A DNA stretch of 64,000 bases, taken from the NCBI GenBank assembly GCA_903881505.1, contig CAIRTM010000091.1, positions 1 to 64,000 on the forward strand, given 5' to 3'. Shown here piece after piece: positions 50,979 through 60,333 of the stretch. This stretch comes from an uncultured delta proteobacterium. Its GTDB lineage: Bacteria > Desulfobacterota > WTBG01 > CAIYCZ01 > CAIRTM01. The position numbers and the translations under genes are program-made. Position 1 is the stretch's first letter; every line of letters begins with the position of its first letter. The notes under the pieces were generated by a model. That model was not told the origin of the DNA and ran no database searches. It worked only from the letters and a program-made list of their open reading frames with translations.

Positions 50979-52541
50979 TTATCTGCCTTTGGCTGAGAGG
51001 TCTTTTGGCAAAGCTTCAGCTTCCGGCTGCAGAAAAAAGTCATCATCGCCGGGATCGGCCCTGAATTCAAGGCGGCGCTCGCGAGCGGCATCGACATAGG
51101 AGCCGCTTGGAAGCCTGATTTCCCCCTGTGAAGATACAATGATCGCGGACTCACCTGCCACCGGGCACTGTTCTTCGCAGAACCCGCAGCCGTTGCATTT
51201 GTGTTCGATCACGAACGGCCGCCGGAAACCGTCCTTCCACTGAAATACAATCGCATTGTACGGGCACTGTTCATCGCAGATCAGGCACAACCGGTCGCGG
51301 GCCCAGACCAGGCAGCGGTCCTTATCAATAGAGGCTGTGCCGATTTTTGCGTGTTTCTTTTCATCGAGGCTCAGCTCTCGCAAAGCGTCCGTGGGGCAGA
51401 CGCTGCCGCACAAACAGCAGGTCTGGTCGCAACCCGCACGGCGCGGCACAAGGCGCGGCGTCCACAGGCCTTCAAGACCCTGCTCGAGCATGAGCGGCTG
51501 CAGGGTGTTTGTAGGGCACACGTTCATGCAGGCCCCGCAGCGCACGCATCTTTGCAGGAATTCGTTTTCAGGAAGAGCGCCCGGCGGCCGCAGAAGGCCC
51601 GAGGCCCGTAAGGCCCCGCGCGGGGAAAGGTTCTCAAGTGCTGCGGCAGCCAGCCCCGCGCCGGCTGCTGCGATAAATACGCGTTTTGACATACGGGTCT
51701 GTGCAGAGACATTCACATGTTTCTGCGGGCCGTAGCTGACCGCATTCTGTGGACACACGGCCGCGCAGGTGCCGCACAGGCTGCACTCGCTTGCGCGAGT
51801 TGCCTGAGGGTTGTCCGCCGGTATTGCCTGCAGCGGACAGGGGGTAACGCAGACGCCACAGGCAGTACACGCCCTTGAAACCCTTCGTTGTATAAAACTT
51901 CTGCGTGCAACAATGCCCAGCAGCGCGCCCAGCGGGCACAGCGAGCGGCACCAGAACCGGTGCGCGAAGCGGTTGACAATCAGCAGCGACAGTACAATGG
52001 CCGCGCTCAGCCACGCGCCGATAAAAACCGGCTGCTCCGCATGGGCATAGGCCAGAGACAGCCAGCGGTAGTGTTCGGCCGCCGGCCGCAGCCCGTCCAG
52101 CCCGAGATTTACCACCAGCATCACAAGAGGCCAGGCCAGAAAGGCGAATATGCGCGTCAGCAGGGCGACCGGGTCGAGCAGCCCGGTATAGTTGACCCCC
52201 GCCGCGGCTGCTGCCAGCAGGGCGCAGAGAATAAGGTATTTGGGTGCGCGGTTTCGGATACGTCCCGCGCTGGGCTTTCTGCGGCCGAACAGGTCGAACA
52301 GTGTGCCCAGCGGGCAGATCCATGCACAAAAGGCGCGTCCGGCAATCAATGCGGTCGCAAGTATAACGAGGGATGGAAGCAGCAGGATGGAAAACGTGCG
52401 GCCCGCGAGCGAACTGAAACCGGCAAGCAGAGGGCTTGCCTGCAGGAACAGCTCCGGCGGCAGAGGCAGGTACGGCCACGCGCTCAGGGCGAGCAGCGTT
52501 AAAAACAGCATGAGAAAAATAAGTTGCAGGATCCGTCTCAT
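50979..52541 (-). CDS. Fused NapH/NapG-type membrane polyferredoxin
   Basis: 520 residues. N-terminal half is NapH-like: about five membrane helices with CAWICPLG and CRSLCPLG, then CTACGVCVTPCP and CSLCGTCAAVCP. A second start-like segment MSKRVFIAAAGAGLAAAALE (about residue 285) resembles the leader and beginning of NapG/MauM, followed by CVRCGACMNVCP, CDQTCCLCGSVCP, CLVWARDRLCLICDEQCP and CNGCGFCEEQCP. So two usually separate proteins appear joined, with six cluster motifs. It would pass electrons across or along the inner membrane. Convergent with the MDR gene. Confidence 0.88.
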   Translation of the reverse strand: MRRILQLIFLMLFLTLLALSAWPYLPLPPELFLQASPLLAGFSSLAGRTFSILLLPSLVILATALIAGRAFCAWICPLGTLFDLFGRRKPSAGRIRNRAPKYLILCALLAAAAAGVNYTGLLDPVALLTRIFAFLAWPLVMLVVNLGLDGLRPAAEHYRWLSLAYAHAEQPVFIGAWLSAAIVLSLLIVNRFAHRFWCRSLCPLGALLGIVARRSFIQRRVSRACTACGVCVTPCPLQAIPADNPQATRASECSLCGTCAAVCPQNAVSYGPQKHVNVSAQTRMSKRVFIAAAGAGLAAAALENLSPRGALRASGLLRPPGALPENEFLQRCVRCGACMNVCPTNTLQPLMLEQGLEGLWTPRLVPRRAGCDQTCCLCGSVCPTDALRELSLDEKKHAKIGTASIDKDRCLVWARDRLCLICDEQCPYNAIVFQWKDGFRRPFVIEHKCNGCGFCEEQCPVAGESAIIVSSQGEIRLPSGSYVDAARERRLEFRADPGDDDFFLQPEAEALPKDLSAKGR

Positions 52542-52748
52542 GAGGGTGCCTGTGGCGCAGTGGCGTGCATTGCCTCGAGCGATACATCGACTATAGGGAA
52601 ATCTTTTTCCAGAGTCAATATCGCCATGTTAAAAGCTTTTTGCGGCTTGACCTGTTTTGACGAGATTCTGTGACGGTCGTGACGCGGCGTGAGGCGATTT
52701 CCCCCTTTTAAAAAGCATGTGCTGAGCGCAGCCGAAGCAGGGGATACA

Positions 52749-52799
52749 GGGGGATTTCCTTCTTCCGGCAAATCCCCCAACCCCCTTTGCCAAAGGGGG
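52749..52799. repeat. Palindromic CCCCC/GGGGG extragenic repeat
   Basis: Two inverted pairs side by side: GGGGGATTT (52749-52757) with AAATCCCCC (52770-52778), and CCCCCTTT (52781-52788) with AAAGGGGG (52792-52799). Another CCCCCTTTT lies at 52701-52709. This wording occurs as dispersed extragenic repeats in many genomes. Possibly a relic MITE or REP. Confidence 0.6.
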
Positions 52800-52921
52800 C
52801 TTGAAAACACCTGTCCTACAGGCGATGATCCGGCAAAGCTCCGCAGGGCCTGCTCTGTACTTTAAAAGGCAAAGGAGTCTTTTCCCGTCCCAACAAACCA
52901 GGAAGATCCCAAAATAAAACA

Positions 52922-52958
52922 GCCGGACACATCCGCCAGGGCGCGGATTTAGTCCGGC
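52922..52958. other. Cruciform-like hairpin upstream of gpmI
   Basis: Outer stem GCCGGAC (52922-52928) / GTCCGGC (52952-52958), inner stem ATCCGC (52931-52936) / GCGGAT (52943-52948), with a small asymmetric loop between. No U-run follows, so it is not a plain terminator. Function unknown. Confidence 0.5.
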
Positions 52959-52995
52959 ATAGAGGTCGTGCCATCACAACGGCAATGCATTATAT

Positions 52996-53024
52996 TTGAC
53001 ACACAGACGCTCTTACCCTATAAA
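52996..53024 (+). promoter_or_regulatory. Strong sigma-70 promoter of gpmI
   Basis: Perfect TTGACA (52996-53001), 17-base spacer, TATAAA (53019-53024). The transcript would carry a leader of roughly 55 bases before the ATG at 53085. Confidence 0.75.
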
Positions 53025-53084
53025 GGAGCACAGTACAGACAACCCGCCTGCTGTTAAAACGCTTACTGCTGCAAGGACCGCACT

Positions 53085-54779
53085 ATGGACTTCACTCTAA
53101 AAAAAATTAACAGCTATACCCCTTCCAAAGGGCCGCTGCTGCTCGTCATCGCCGACGGCGTCGGCCTGTACCGCGGGGAGGCCGACGGCTATCCCGGCAA
53201 TGCCTTTGAGCTGGCCAAACCCGCCAACCTGCTGCGCCTGATAGAGCAGGAACGCCTGTCAACGCGCATCAAGGCGCACGGCACCGCGGTCGGCATGCCC
53301 TCGGATGAGGATCAGGGCAACAGCGAAGTCGGCCATAATGCCATCGGCGCGGGCCGGGTGTTCGCGCAGGGGGCGCGCCTTGTCGAGCAGGCACTTGCAA
53401 CGGGGCGGCTGTTTGAGGACGCGGGCTGGCAAAAAATCATCGACAATGCCCTGAGCAATAAAGCCCCGGTGCATTTCATCGGCCTGCTCTCCGACGGCAA
53501 TGTGCACAGCAACATCGCGCACCTGTGTGCGCTGATCGGAGCCTGCGACAAGGCCGGCATCGAGCAGGTCTACGTCCACTGCCTGCTTGACGGCCGCGAC
53601 GTGCCGCCCCTGTCCGCGCTGCGCTACGTGGGCGAACTGGAAGACTTTCTGTGGACCCTGCGTGTATCAGCGCTCAAAAACAATCAACAGCGCCGCTATT
53701 ATATCGCCTCGGGCGGCGGGCGCATGGTCACAACCATGGACCGCTACGAGGCCGACTGGTCGATAGTGGAGCGCGGCTATCACGCCCACGTTCTGGGTGA
53801 CGGGCCGCTGTTTGCCGATGCTGTCAGCGCCATCAAGGCCCTTCGGCTTGAGAGCCGCGTGGATGACCAGTATCTGCCGCACTGGGTGGTGCATGACCCG
53901 CAGGATGCAAAGCAGCCGGTCGGCCCGATAAAAGACGGCCACAGCGTCGTGTTTTTCAATTTTCGCGGCGACCGGGCCATCGAGATCAGCCGCGCGTTTA
54001 CCGAGCCTGATTTCAAGGCATTCAAGCGCCGCTCCTTTCCGAAGGCCGTTTATGCCGGCATGATGGAATATGACGGCGACCTGCACATACCGCCGCTCTA
54101 CCTGGTGGAGCCTCCGGCCATCGACCGCACGGTGTCCGAGTATCTGGCCCGCAACGGCGTGTCGCAGTATGCCATCAGCGAAACCCAGAAATTCGGCCAT
54201 GTCACCTATTTCTGGAACGGCAACAATTCCGCTAAATTCGATCCTGCGCTTGAGGAGTGGGTGGAAATACCGTCGGATAAAATCGCCTTTGACCGAGCTC
54301 CTGAAATGAAGGCCCGCGAAATTGCCGATACCCTTGAGCAGGCGCTGCGCTCAGGGCGCTACCGGTTCCTTCGCGTTAATTTCGCCAATGGCGACATGGT
54401 GGGGCATACGGGATCGCTGCCTGCCGCGATCCGGGCCGTGCAGGCGGTTGATGCTGCCGTGGGCAGGCTGCTCAGTGTTATTGACGAACTGGGCGGCACG
54501 CTTGTACTGACAGCCGATCACGGCAACTGCGAACAGATGATCGCGGTAGAGAAAAGTACCGGCAAGCCGGTTGCCGGCCCCGGCGGAACCTATAAGCCGC
54601 TGACGAGCCACACCCTGAATCCGGTGGCGTTCGTAGTCCATGGCGCGCACAGCACAGCCTTTGAGTTGAACCGGGATATCCCGGAACCGGGCCTGGGCAA
54701 TATCGCCGCAACGCTGCTCTTGCTGCTGGGGTACGAAAAGCCGGGGGACTATCTTGATCCGCTTCTGAAGATGAAATAA
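53085..54779 (+). CDS. gpmI: 2,3-bisphosphoglycerate-independent phosphoglycerate mutase
   Basis: Interconverts 3- and 2-phosphoglycerate in glycolysis using two Mn ions. 564 residues, longer than the usual 510. Motifs: VIADGVGLYRGEADGYPGNA (first metal Asp), the phospho-Ser loop DQGNSEVGHNAIGAGR, LLSDGNVHSNIAHL, LDGRDVPPLSAL, and VLTADHGNCEQM with HTLNPVAFVVHG. The GLYRGEADGYPGNAFELA wording belongs to a longer subgroup. Monocistronic, strong promoter. Confidence 0.95.
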   Translation: MDFTLKKINSYTPSKGPLLLVIADGVGLYRGEADGYPGNAFELAKPANLLRLIEQERLSTRIKAHGTAVGMPSDEDQGNSEVGHNAIGAGRVFAQGARLVEQALATGRLFEDAGWQKIIDNALSNKAPVHFIGLLSDGNVHSNIAHLCALIGACDKAGIEQVYVHCLLDGRDVPPLSALRYVGELEDFLWTLRVSALKNNQQRRYYIASGGGRMVTTMDRYEADWSIVERGYHAHVLGDGPLFADAVSAIKALRLESRVDDQYLPHWVVHDPQDAKQPVGPIKDGHSVVFFNFRGDRAIEISRAFTEPDFKAFKRRSFPKAVYAGMMEYDGDLHIPPLYLVEPPAIDRTVSEYLARNGVSQYAISETQKFGHVTYFWNGNNSAKFDPALEEWVEIPSDKIAFDRAPEMKAREIADTLEQALRSGRYRFLRVNFANGDMVGHTGSLPAAIRAVQAVDAAVGRLLSVIDELGGTLVLTADHGNCEQMIAVEKSTGKPVAGPGGTYKPLTSHTLNPVAFVVHGAHSTAFELNRDIPEPGLGNIAATLLLLLGYEKPGDYLDPLLKMK

Positions 54780-54850
54780 ACGGGCCGAGGCCGGCTGACT
54801 CTGCAGCCCGGCGTATATAATCTGCGTATCCGTTCCCTCATGATTTAGAG

Positions 54851-54886
54851 AAAAAAAGCAATTCCGGCGCAAGGCCGGAATTGCTT
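54851..54886 (-). terminator. Rho-independent terminator of the secreted hydrolase gene
   Basis: A 12-base stem AAGCAATTCCGG (54856-54867) / CCGGAATTGCTT (54875-54886), 7-base loop, and a run of A on the left that is U on the minus strand. It lies about 60 bases past the stop at 54947; on the plus strand there is no U-run, so gpmI may rely on the bare stem. Confidence 0.8.
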
Positions 54887-54946
54887 GTGCGTGCATCGGC
54901 TTGCCGGCGCCCCTCCCTGCATCAGCAAAGGCCGCCGCGGCTGTAG

Positions 54947-55798
54947 TTACGGCTGGTCGCCGTCAACAAACAGAACAACCGGGGTTTGTACGCTGATGGC
55001 CAGATTGCTCTTGGACCAGGTTCCGTAAAAGGCGGCGTTTATGAACTTGTTAACACTCTTGGCCACATCCGAAAAAAAGTAGCTCGGCGTGTACATGCAG
55101 TTTGTGCAGGCCGGGCAGTGATTGTCGGCAAAACTGCAGTGAAACCACTTGGGCGAATAGCCGCAGGGATTGAATGAGTATACCTTTTTCACGCGGTAGA
55201 ATGCCCGCTGGCCCATGCTGCCGTAATAGGCTGCCCTGGCGGCGTCTTCCTTGGTAACAAAGCAGGTCGTGACATCAAAACCCCAGTACATGGCCGGCAC
55301 GACCACGTTGCCGGTATTGCTGCAGTTGTAGGGATCGATGCTGAAAATAGCATCGGAAAGCGACGGGTCGGCTGAAACAGCACTCTGGGCCGCCTGTCCG
55401 CCGGCGGAATGGCCGCCCATCAGCCAGTGCGAAATCGAGGTGCAGCCGGTTCCGGCCAGCCAGCCGACCAGGTTGGCCCGCACGGCAAGGGCCAGGTTGC
55501 GGAACTTGGTTGCATCGGTTTTTACCATGTTGCCGGGAACGTGGTCCATGATAACCACAATGTAGCCGTAAGCTGTAAGGGCGTTGGCCAGGCTGTCATA
55601 GCCTTCACGCGACATCGCTGTGCCGACGCCAAGCAGAATCGCCTCCCGGGCTCCCGGGGCCGGATTGGGATAAAAGACTTTTACCTGTCCCTGGGAAATA
55701 TCCTTGGTAAATGACGCTGCCTCTGCATTGCTGAATCCGAAAACTGCAAGCGCCGCAAGGGCGACTGTTATTGCAATACTCTTTGATGTTTTTTTCAT
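54947..55798 (-). CDS. Secreted Cys-rich alpha/beta hydrolase
   Basis: 283 residues from ATG 55798 with GTGAGGATT upstream. The signal peptide MKKTSKSIAITVALAALAVF ends at a likely ASNAEA cleavage. The nucleophile elbow is GGHSAGGQAAQ; wording ALTAYGYIVVIMDHVPGN and FSIDPYN fits chlorophyllase/dienelactone-hydrolase-like secreted esterases. Nine or so Cys lie in the C-terminal half, with a close cluster NHCPACTNCMY that may bind metal or form disulfides, unusual in the fold. Catalytic acid and His are not certain. Substrate unknown. Confidence 0.75.
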   Translation of the reverse strand: MKKTSKSIAITVALAALAVFGFSNAEAASFTKDISQGQVKVFYPNPAPGAREAILLGVGTAMSREGYDSLANALTAYGYIVVIMDHVPGNMVKTDATKFRNLALAVRANLVGWLAGTGCTSISHWLMGGHSAGGQAAQSAVSADPSLSDAIFSIDPYNCSNTGNVVVPAMYWGFDVTTCFVTKEDAARAAYYGSMGQRAFYRVKKVYSFNPCGYSPKWFHCSFADNHCPACTNCMYTPSYFFSDVAKSVNKFINAAFYGTWSKSNLAISVQTPVVLFVDGDQP

Positions 55799-56379
55799 AA
55801 TAATCCTCACTTTCTATGAATTTTATATTTATTTTGACTGGTTTTTAATTCAAAATAACAACATTTTGTTGGCTGAATAATTATGCATTTTCAAAATAAC
55901 GGCAAGCTATTTTTTTCTTTTTTTTACAATTAACGCTATTGTTTTCTCTATAGAAATAATACTTATAACAGATAAAACAATGTGAAATAATATTGGTTTT
56001 TAAATAGCGGCTTGACAAACAAATCAATTTTATTTATCGTTTCAATTACCTGTATTGCACACATCGAAGGGGGCAAATACTCTCAATCTATAACAGTGTC
56101 TGAGCTTTACGCCGGCCTGCAGACGGCGACTGCGAATTTTGAACGGGGTGGCCGGGAGCGAATCCGCGCACATGGAGGCTGTGTCGCAATTCATTGTAGA
56201 CTGCCATTTCGGATCTGCCGCGGACGCTGATACATCTCAAGGCTTTGATTTTGCTTCAGGCAAAGATTTCTCCCGGAGCCTGCCCTGCGCTGGCCGAATG
56301 GGTCAAGATAATGCCTTTTTGCATTGCAGTCCTCCATGTCCCGAAATTACAGCTGCGGCAGTATGGCGCAGGAATCCGG
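55799..56379. other. AT-rich divergent intergenic region
   Basis: About 580 bases between divergent genes. The first 250 are strongly AT-rich with T- and A-runs (for example near 55905-55925), unlike the rest of the window. No gene supported; short frames across it do not resemble proteins. It likely holds promoters and regulatory sites for the hydrolase and kinase genes. Confidence 0.5.
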
Positions 56380-59268
56380 ATGAAGGCTCATATGAAAAGC
56401 TTCTGCATTTTTTGCATGGCGGCGGCTGTGATTGGTATGGCCTGCCCTGCGGCATATGCCCTGTCGCCCGGAGACATGAATAAAGCGCCGGCCGCGCCGG
56501 ATGATCACGCGCTCGCTTCAAACCCGCTGTGGTGCATCGTGTGTGCGGCGCCCGGCGGTATCGGCACCATTAAAAACGGCACGCTCGGCATGGTCAACGA
56601 CTATATCACGGAGATGCTTGGCTACAGCCGGCAGGAGCTGCAGGGCCGCGGCGAGAGGATGCTGTATGCGGACGAAAACGACTACGCCCTGGTCCAGAGC
56701 AGGCTGCAGGATATGCGCGGCCGGCGCGAAGCCGCCCTTGACACCCGCTGGAAAACAAAGGCCGGCAGGATCGTGGATGTCCATCTGCTTGTATCGCCGC
56801 TTGAACCCGGCAGCCCCGCGGCCGGCTTCGTATTCGTGGTACATGACATTACCGAGCGCAAACAGGCCGAAAATGCCGTCAGGCGCAGGGCGAGCCGCAC
56901 CCATGCAGCGGCTGTTGCTGTCCTTTGCCTGCCTGTCATTCTGCTTGTTTTGCTGGCGCGGAAGCACGCACGGCTGCGGCAATCCGAGCAGGAGCTAAGG
57001 ACTTTCAAGGAGGCTTTTGAGAATTTAACGGATGCCGTCGGCATGGCAACACCCCAGGGCCGGCATTATTACCAGAACAGGGCTTTTGATAATCTGTTCG
57101 GAACCATAGGCGATAACCCGATCGACAGGTTTGTTGATCCGGCTGTCGGCAGGAATATTTTTGCAACGATCATGTCCGGAGAGCTTTGGACGGGCGAAGC
57201 CCGGATGTACGGCCGCGAGCGCAAAATTATCGATGTTTTTCTGAGGGCATACCCCAACAAAAACAAAAACGGCACCATCATATCACTTGTCGGCATTCTT
57301 TCTGACATCACCGCAAGCAAGCAGGCGACGGCTGCGCTGCGCGAAAGTGAAAAAAATGTCAGCAACATCCTGAACACGATTGACGATGTTGTCATGTCCT
57401 ATTCGCTCAGGGATGAGCGCACAGCCTACCTGAGCCCCTCGCTTGAAAAAATATTCGGCGTAAAGCTGGGTCGGCATATAGCAGACTGGCACCTGTGGAT
57501 GGAATCCGTGCACCCGGACGACATGCAAAAACTCAATGATTCCATAGCCCGGCTGGCTGAACACGGCCTTTCAGACGAAGAGTTCAGGATTCTACGGCCC
57601 GACGGCAGCATTGCCTGGGTGCGTTCACGCGCTAAGATTATTTGCGACGAAGCAGGCAGACCCGACAGACTTGACCGGATCATAAGCGATATTACCGAGC
57701 GCAAACAGGCCGAAATAGCCCTGCGCGAAAGCGAGGCCAAGCTGGCTGCGCTTTTTTCCTCCATGACCGAGATGGTCGTTCTGCATGACCTGGTGTTTGA
57801 TCAAGGCCGCCCCGTCAACTATCGCATTGTCGATTGCAACAGCGCCTTTACCGATGTAACGGGAATCGCCCGGGAAGCTGCAGTGGGCAGGCTCGCCACC
57901 GAGGTGTACGGCACCGATACGCCTCCGCACCTTGAGGAGTTCAGCCGGGTGGCCCTGACGGGCGAGTCGTGCAGCTTCGAGACCTTTTTCCCTCCCATGC
58001 GGAAACATTTTTCCGTTTCCGTGGTGTGCCCCGGTGAAAACAGGTTCGCCACCATCACAACCGACATCACCGGGCGCAGGCGGTCCGAGGAGGCGCACGA
58101 GCGATTGCAGGCCCAGCTCATCCAGGCCCAAAAGATCGAATCCATCGGCCGGCTTGCCGGCGGTGTGGCCCATGATTTCAATAATATCCTCAGCGTGATT
58201 CTGGGCTATACGGACATGGCGCTTCAAACTGCAGGCGAGAACCAGCCCCTGCGCGCCGATCTTCTCGAAATCCGTCAGGCGGTCGAGCGCTCATCAAAGC
58301 TGACCCGGCAGCTGCTGGCGTTTGCACGCAAGCAGACCATCGCGCCCCGGGTGCTTGACCTGAACGCAACCGTGGAGGAAATGCTCAAGATGCTGCGCCG
58401 GCTGATCGGTGAGGACATCGATCTGGCCTGGCTGCCGGGTAAAAGTCTGCGGCCGGTTAAAATCGACCCCTCGCAGCTTGATCAGGTCCTGGCCAATCTG
58501 TGCGTCAATGCGCGGGATGCGATCTCGGACGTGGGACGCGTTACCATTGAAACAGCCAATGCCACGCTCGATGAAGCCCACTGCGCCCGGCATCCGGACT
58601 GCGCACCGGGCGATTATGTCATGCTGGCGGTGAGCGATACCGGCTGCGGCATGGACCGGGAAACGCTGGCAAATATTTTCGACCCGTTTTTTACCACCAA
58701 GGATGTCGGCACAGGCACCGGGCTGGGGCTTTCAACCGTGTATGGGATCGTGAAGCAGAACAGCGGCTGCATCGACGTTTTCAGTGAACCGGGCCATGGA
58801 ACCCGGTTCATAATCTACCTGCCGCAGCACAGCGATGATACCGGGCTGTCAGGAGACCCTGATGCTCCGGACAGGCCGGTAGCGCGCGGAACTGAAACCG
58901 TTCTGCTCGCCGAGGATGAGCCTGCAAATCTTGAAATGTATCGCAGAATGCTCGACCGGCTCGGATATGCGGTGCTGCCGGCGTCCACGCCGGAAGAATG
59001 CCTGCGGCTGGCCCGTGAGTGCACAGGCCGCATAGATCTGCTCCTGACCGATGTCGTCATGCCCGGAATGAACGGGCCCGATCTGGCGAAAACCCTGCGT
59101 GCCGACAGCCCCGGCCTGAAATGCCTGTTTATGTCCGGCTATACGGACAAGGCCTTTAATCATCAGGGTGTGCTTGAGCCCGGCATACACTTTATTCAAA
59201 AGCCGTTCTCACTCGAGGAACTTGCGGATAAGGTCAGGGAAGTTCTGGACGGTCCGGCCCGGCATTAA
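56380..59268 (+). CDS. Hybrid sensor histidine kinase with multiple PAS domains and C-terminal receiver
   Basis: 962 residues from ATG 56380 (GCAGGAATCCGG upstream; ATG 56392 also possible). A signal-like first helix (FCIFCMAAAVIGMACPAAYA) precedes PAS 1 (VNDYITEMLGYSRQELQG ... VVHDITERKQAE), then a membrane helix (AAAVAVLCLPVILLVLLA), PAS 2, 3 (SPSLEKIFGVKLG) and 4, HisKA with GGVAHDFNNILSVILGYTDM, HATPase (LANLCVNARDAI, VSDTGCGMDRETL, GLGLSTVYGIV) and a receiver with DLLLTDVVMPGMNG. The response target is not adjacent. Confidence 0.92.
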   Translation: MKAHMKSFCIFCMAAAVIGMACPAAYALSPGDMNKAPAAPDDHALASNPLWCIVCAAPGGIGTIKNGTLGMVNDYITEMLGYSRQELQGRGERMLYADENDYALVQSRLQDMRGRREAALDTRWKTKAGRIVDVHLLVSPLEPGSPAAGFVFVVHDITERKQAENAVRRRASRTHAAAVAVLCLPVILLVLLARKHARLRQSEQELRTFKEAFENLTDAVGMATPQGRHYYQNRAFDNLFGTIGDNPIDRFVDPAVGRNIFATIMSGELWTGEARMYGRERKIIDVFLRAYPNKNKNGTIISLVGILSDITASKQATAALRESEKNVSNILNTIDDVVMSYSLRDERTAYLSPSLEKIFGVKLGRHIADWHLWMESVHPDDMQKLNDSIARLAEHGLSDEEFRILRPDGSIAWVRSRAKIICDEAGRPDRLDRIISDITERKQAEIALRESEAKLAALFSSMTEMVVLHDLVFDQGRPVNYRIVDCNSAFTDVTGIAREAAVGRLATEVYGTDTPPHLEEFSRVALTGESCSFETFFPPMRKHFSVSVVCPGENRFATITTDITGRRRSEEAHERLQAQLIQAQKIESIGRLAGGVAHDFNNILSVILGYTDMALQTAGENQPLRADLLEIRQAVERSSKLTRQLLAFARKQTIAPRVLDLNATVEEMLKMLRRLIGEDIDLAWLPGKSLRPVKIDPSQLDQVLANLCVNARDAISDVGRVTIETANATLDEAHCARHPDCAPGDYVMLAVSDTGCGMDRETLANIFDPFFTTKDVGTGTGLGLSTVYGIVKQNSGCIDVFSEPGHGTRFIIYLPQHSDDTGLSGDPDAPDRPVARGTETVLLAEDEPANLEMYRRMLDRLGYAVLPASTPEECLRLARECTGRIDLLLTDVVMPGMNGPDLAKTLRADSPGLKCLFMSGYTDKAFNHQGVLEPGIHFIQKPFSLEELADKVREVLDGPARH

Positions 59269-59286
59269 CAGTCTGCAGGGGCGCTG

Positions 59287-60333
59287 CTATGCGCGCCGGC
59301 GGCCGCCTGGGCCCTGCCCGGCAGGCCGGCCGAGGGCTGCAAGGGTTTCAAGCATGCTGCGATGGGAGTCTTCGGGAGTGCCTTGGCTGCCGGCCTTGCC
59401 GGGATAGATTTCATACAGGCAGCGGTAACTCGGGGGGGTCAGGTTGGGCATGCACACATTGGCGCCGCGGGTAAGGCCGTGTGCGCGGCCGTGCGCGCTG
59501 TTGATGGTTGCAAGCGCCGTGGTGCTGGGAATGTTGGCCTCGGGGCACGCAAGGCGCGCAAGCGCCACGACAATGCAGGCCATCTGTTCGGTTGCCGGCG
59601 CCTGATCAGCACCGGCGGCCGGCGCACCTTCGCGGCCCAGCCGGGTTGCGGGGTGCGCGATATACGGCCCTATCCCGATCATATCAAGATCAAGCTCCCT
59701 GAAAAGCGCAAGATCGCGGGCAATGCTTGCACGGGTCTGGCCGGGAATGCCGACCATGATACCGCTGCCGGTTTCATAGCCCAGAGCTTTAATGGTGCGC
59801 AGCAGCGCAATCCGGTCGCAGACAGCCTGATCATTATGGGGGGGATGAATGCGTGCGAAGAGTCCCCGGTCCGAGGTCTCAAAACGCAGAAGATAGCGGT
59901 CGGCGCCGCGTGCGCGCCACAGCGCAAGCTCATCAGGCGCGCGCTCGCCCAGGCTGAGCGTTACGGCCAGACCGGTTGTGCCTTTGATATCGCCGACAAG
60001 GTCGGCAACCCATTGGGAGTCCAGCTCCGGGTCTTCGCCCGCCTGAAGTACTATCGTTCCGTAGCCGAACGCAAACGCCCGGCGGGCGCAGGCCATGATT
60101 TCATCGCGCGACAGGCGATAGCGTTTCAGCGCGGCGTGCGCGGCGCTGATGCCGCAATACGTGCACAACCTCGCGCAATGGTTTGAAATTTCCACCAGCC
60201 CGCGCAGATGCACGCAGTCGCCGACCCGGCGCGCCCGTTCCTGATCGGCCATCTCCCAGAGACGCTCGAGCCGTTTCGGATCATCGCAGCGCAGCCAGGC
60301 GAGAATTTCGCCGCGCGCAAGCTCAGGAGCCAC
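59287..60333 (-). CDS. hydE: [FeFe]-hydrogenase H-cluster maturase HydE
   Basis: 348 residues, the usual length, from a GTG at 60333 with GGAG seven bases upstream; earlier frames reach 60411 inside hydF. Radical-SAM site CARLCTYC within LVEISNHCARLCTYCGI, then VLQAGEDPELD, ETSDRGLFARIHPP, GIMVGIPGQT and MIGIGPYIAHP. HydE acts with HydG and HydF to build the 2Fe subcluster, forming the dithiolate bridge. Overlaps hydF by 11 bases; third in the hydG-hydF-hydE run. Confidence 0.93.
   Translation of the reverse strand: MAPELARGEILAWLRCDDPKRLERLWEMADQERARRVGDCVHLRGLVEISNHCARLCTYCGISAAHAALKRYRLSRDEIMACARRAFAFGYGTIVLQAGEDPELDSQWVADLVGDIKGTTGLAVTLSLGERAPDELALWRARGADRYLLRFETSDRGLFARIHPPHNDQAVCDRIALLRTIKALGYETGSGIMVGIPGQTRASIARDLALFRELDLDMIGIGPYIAHPATRLGREGAPAAGADQAPATEQMACIVVALARLACPEANIPSTTALATINSAHGRAHGLTRGANVCMPNLTPPSYRCLYEIYPGKAGSQGTPEDSHRSMLETLAALGRPAGQGPGGRRRA

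Larger units (their letters stand above)
52542..53084. other. Intergenic region between polyferredoxin gene and gpmI
   Basis: 543 bases. Holds the palindromic repeat at 52749-52799, a 37-base cruciform-like hairpin at 52922-52958 and the gpmI promoter at 52996-53024. A frame across 52538-52810 is made of the repeat and is not a gene. Confidence 0.6.
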
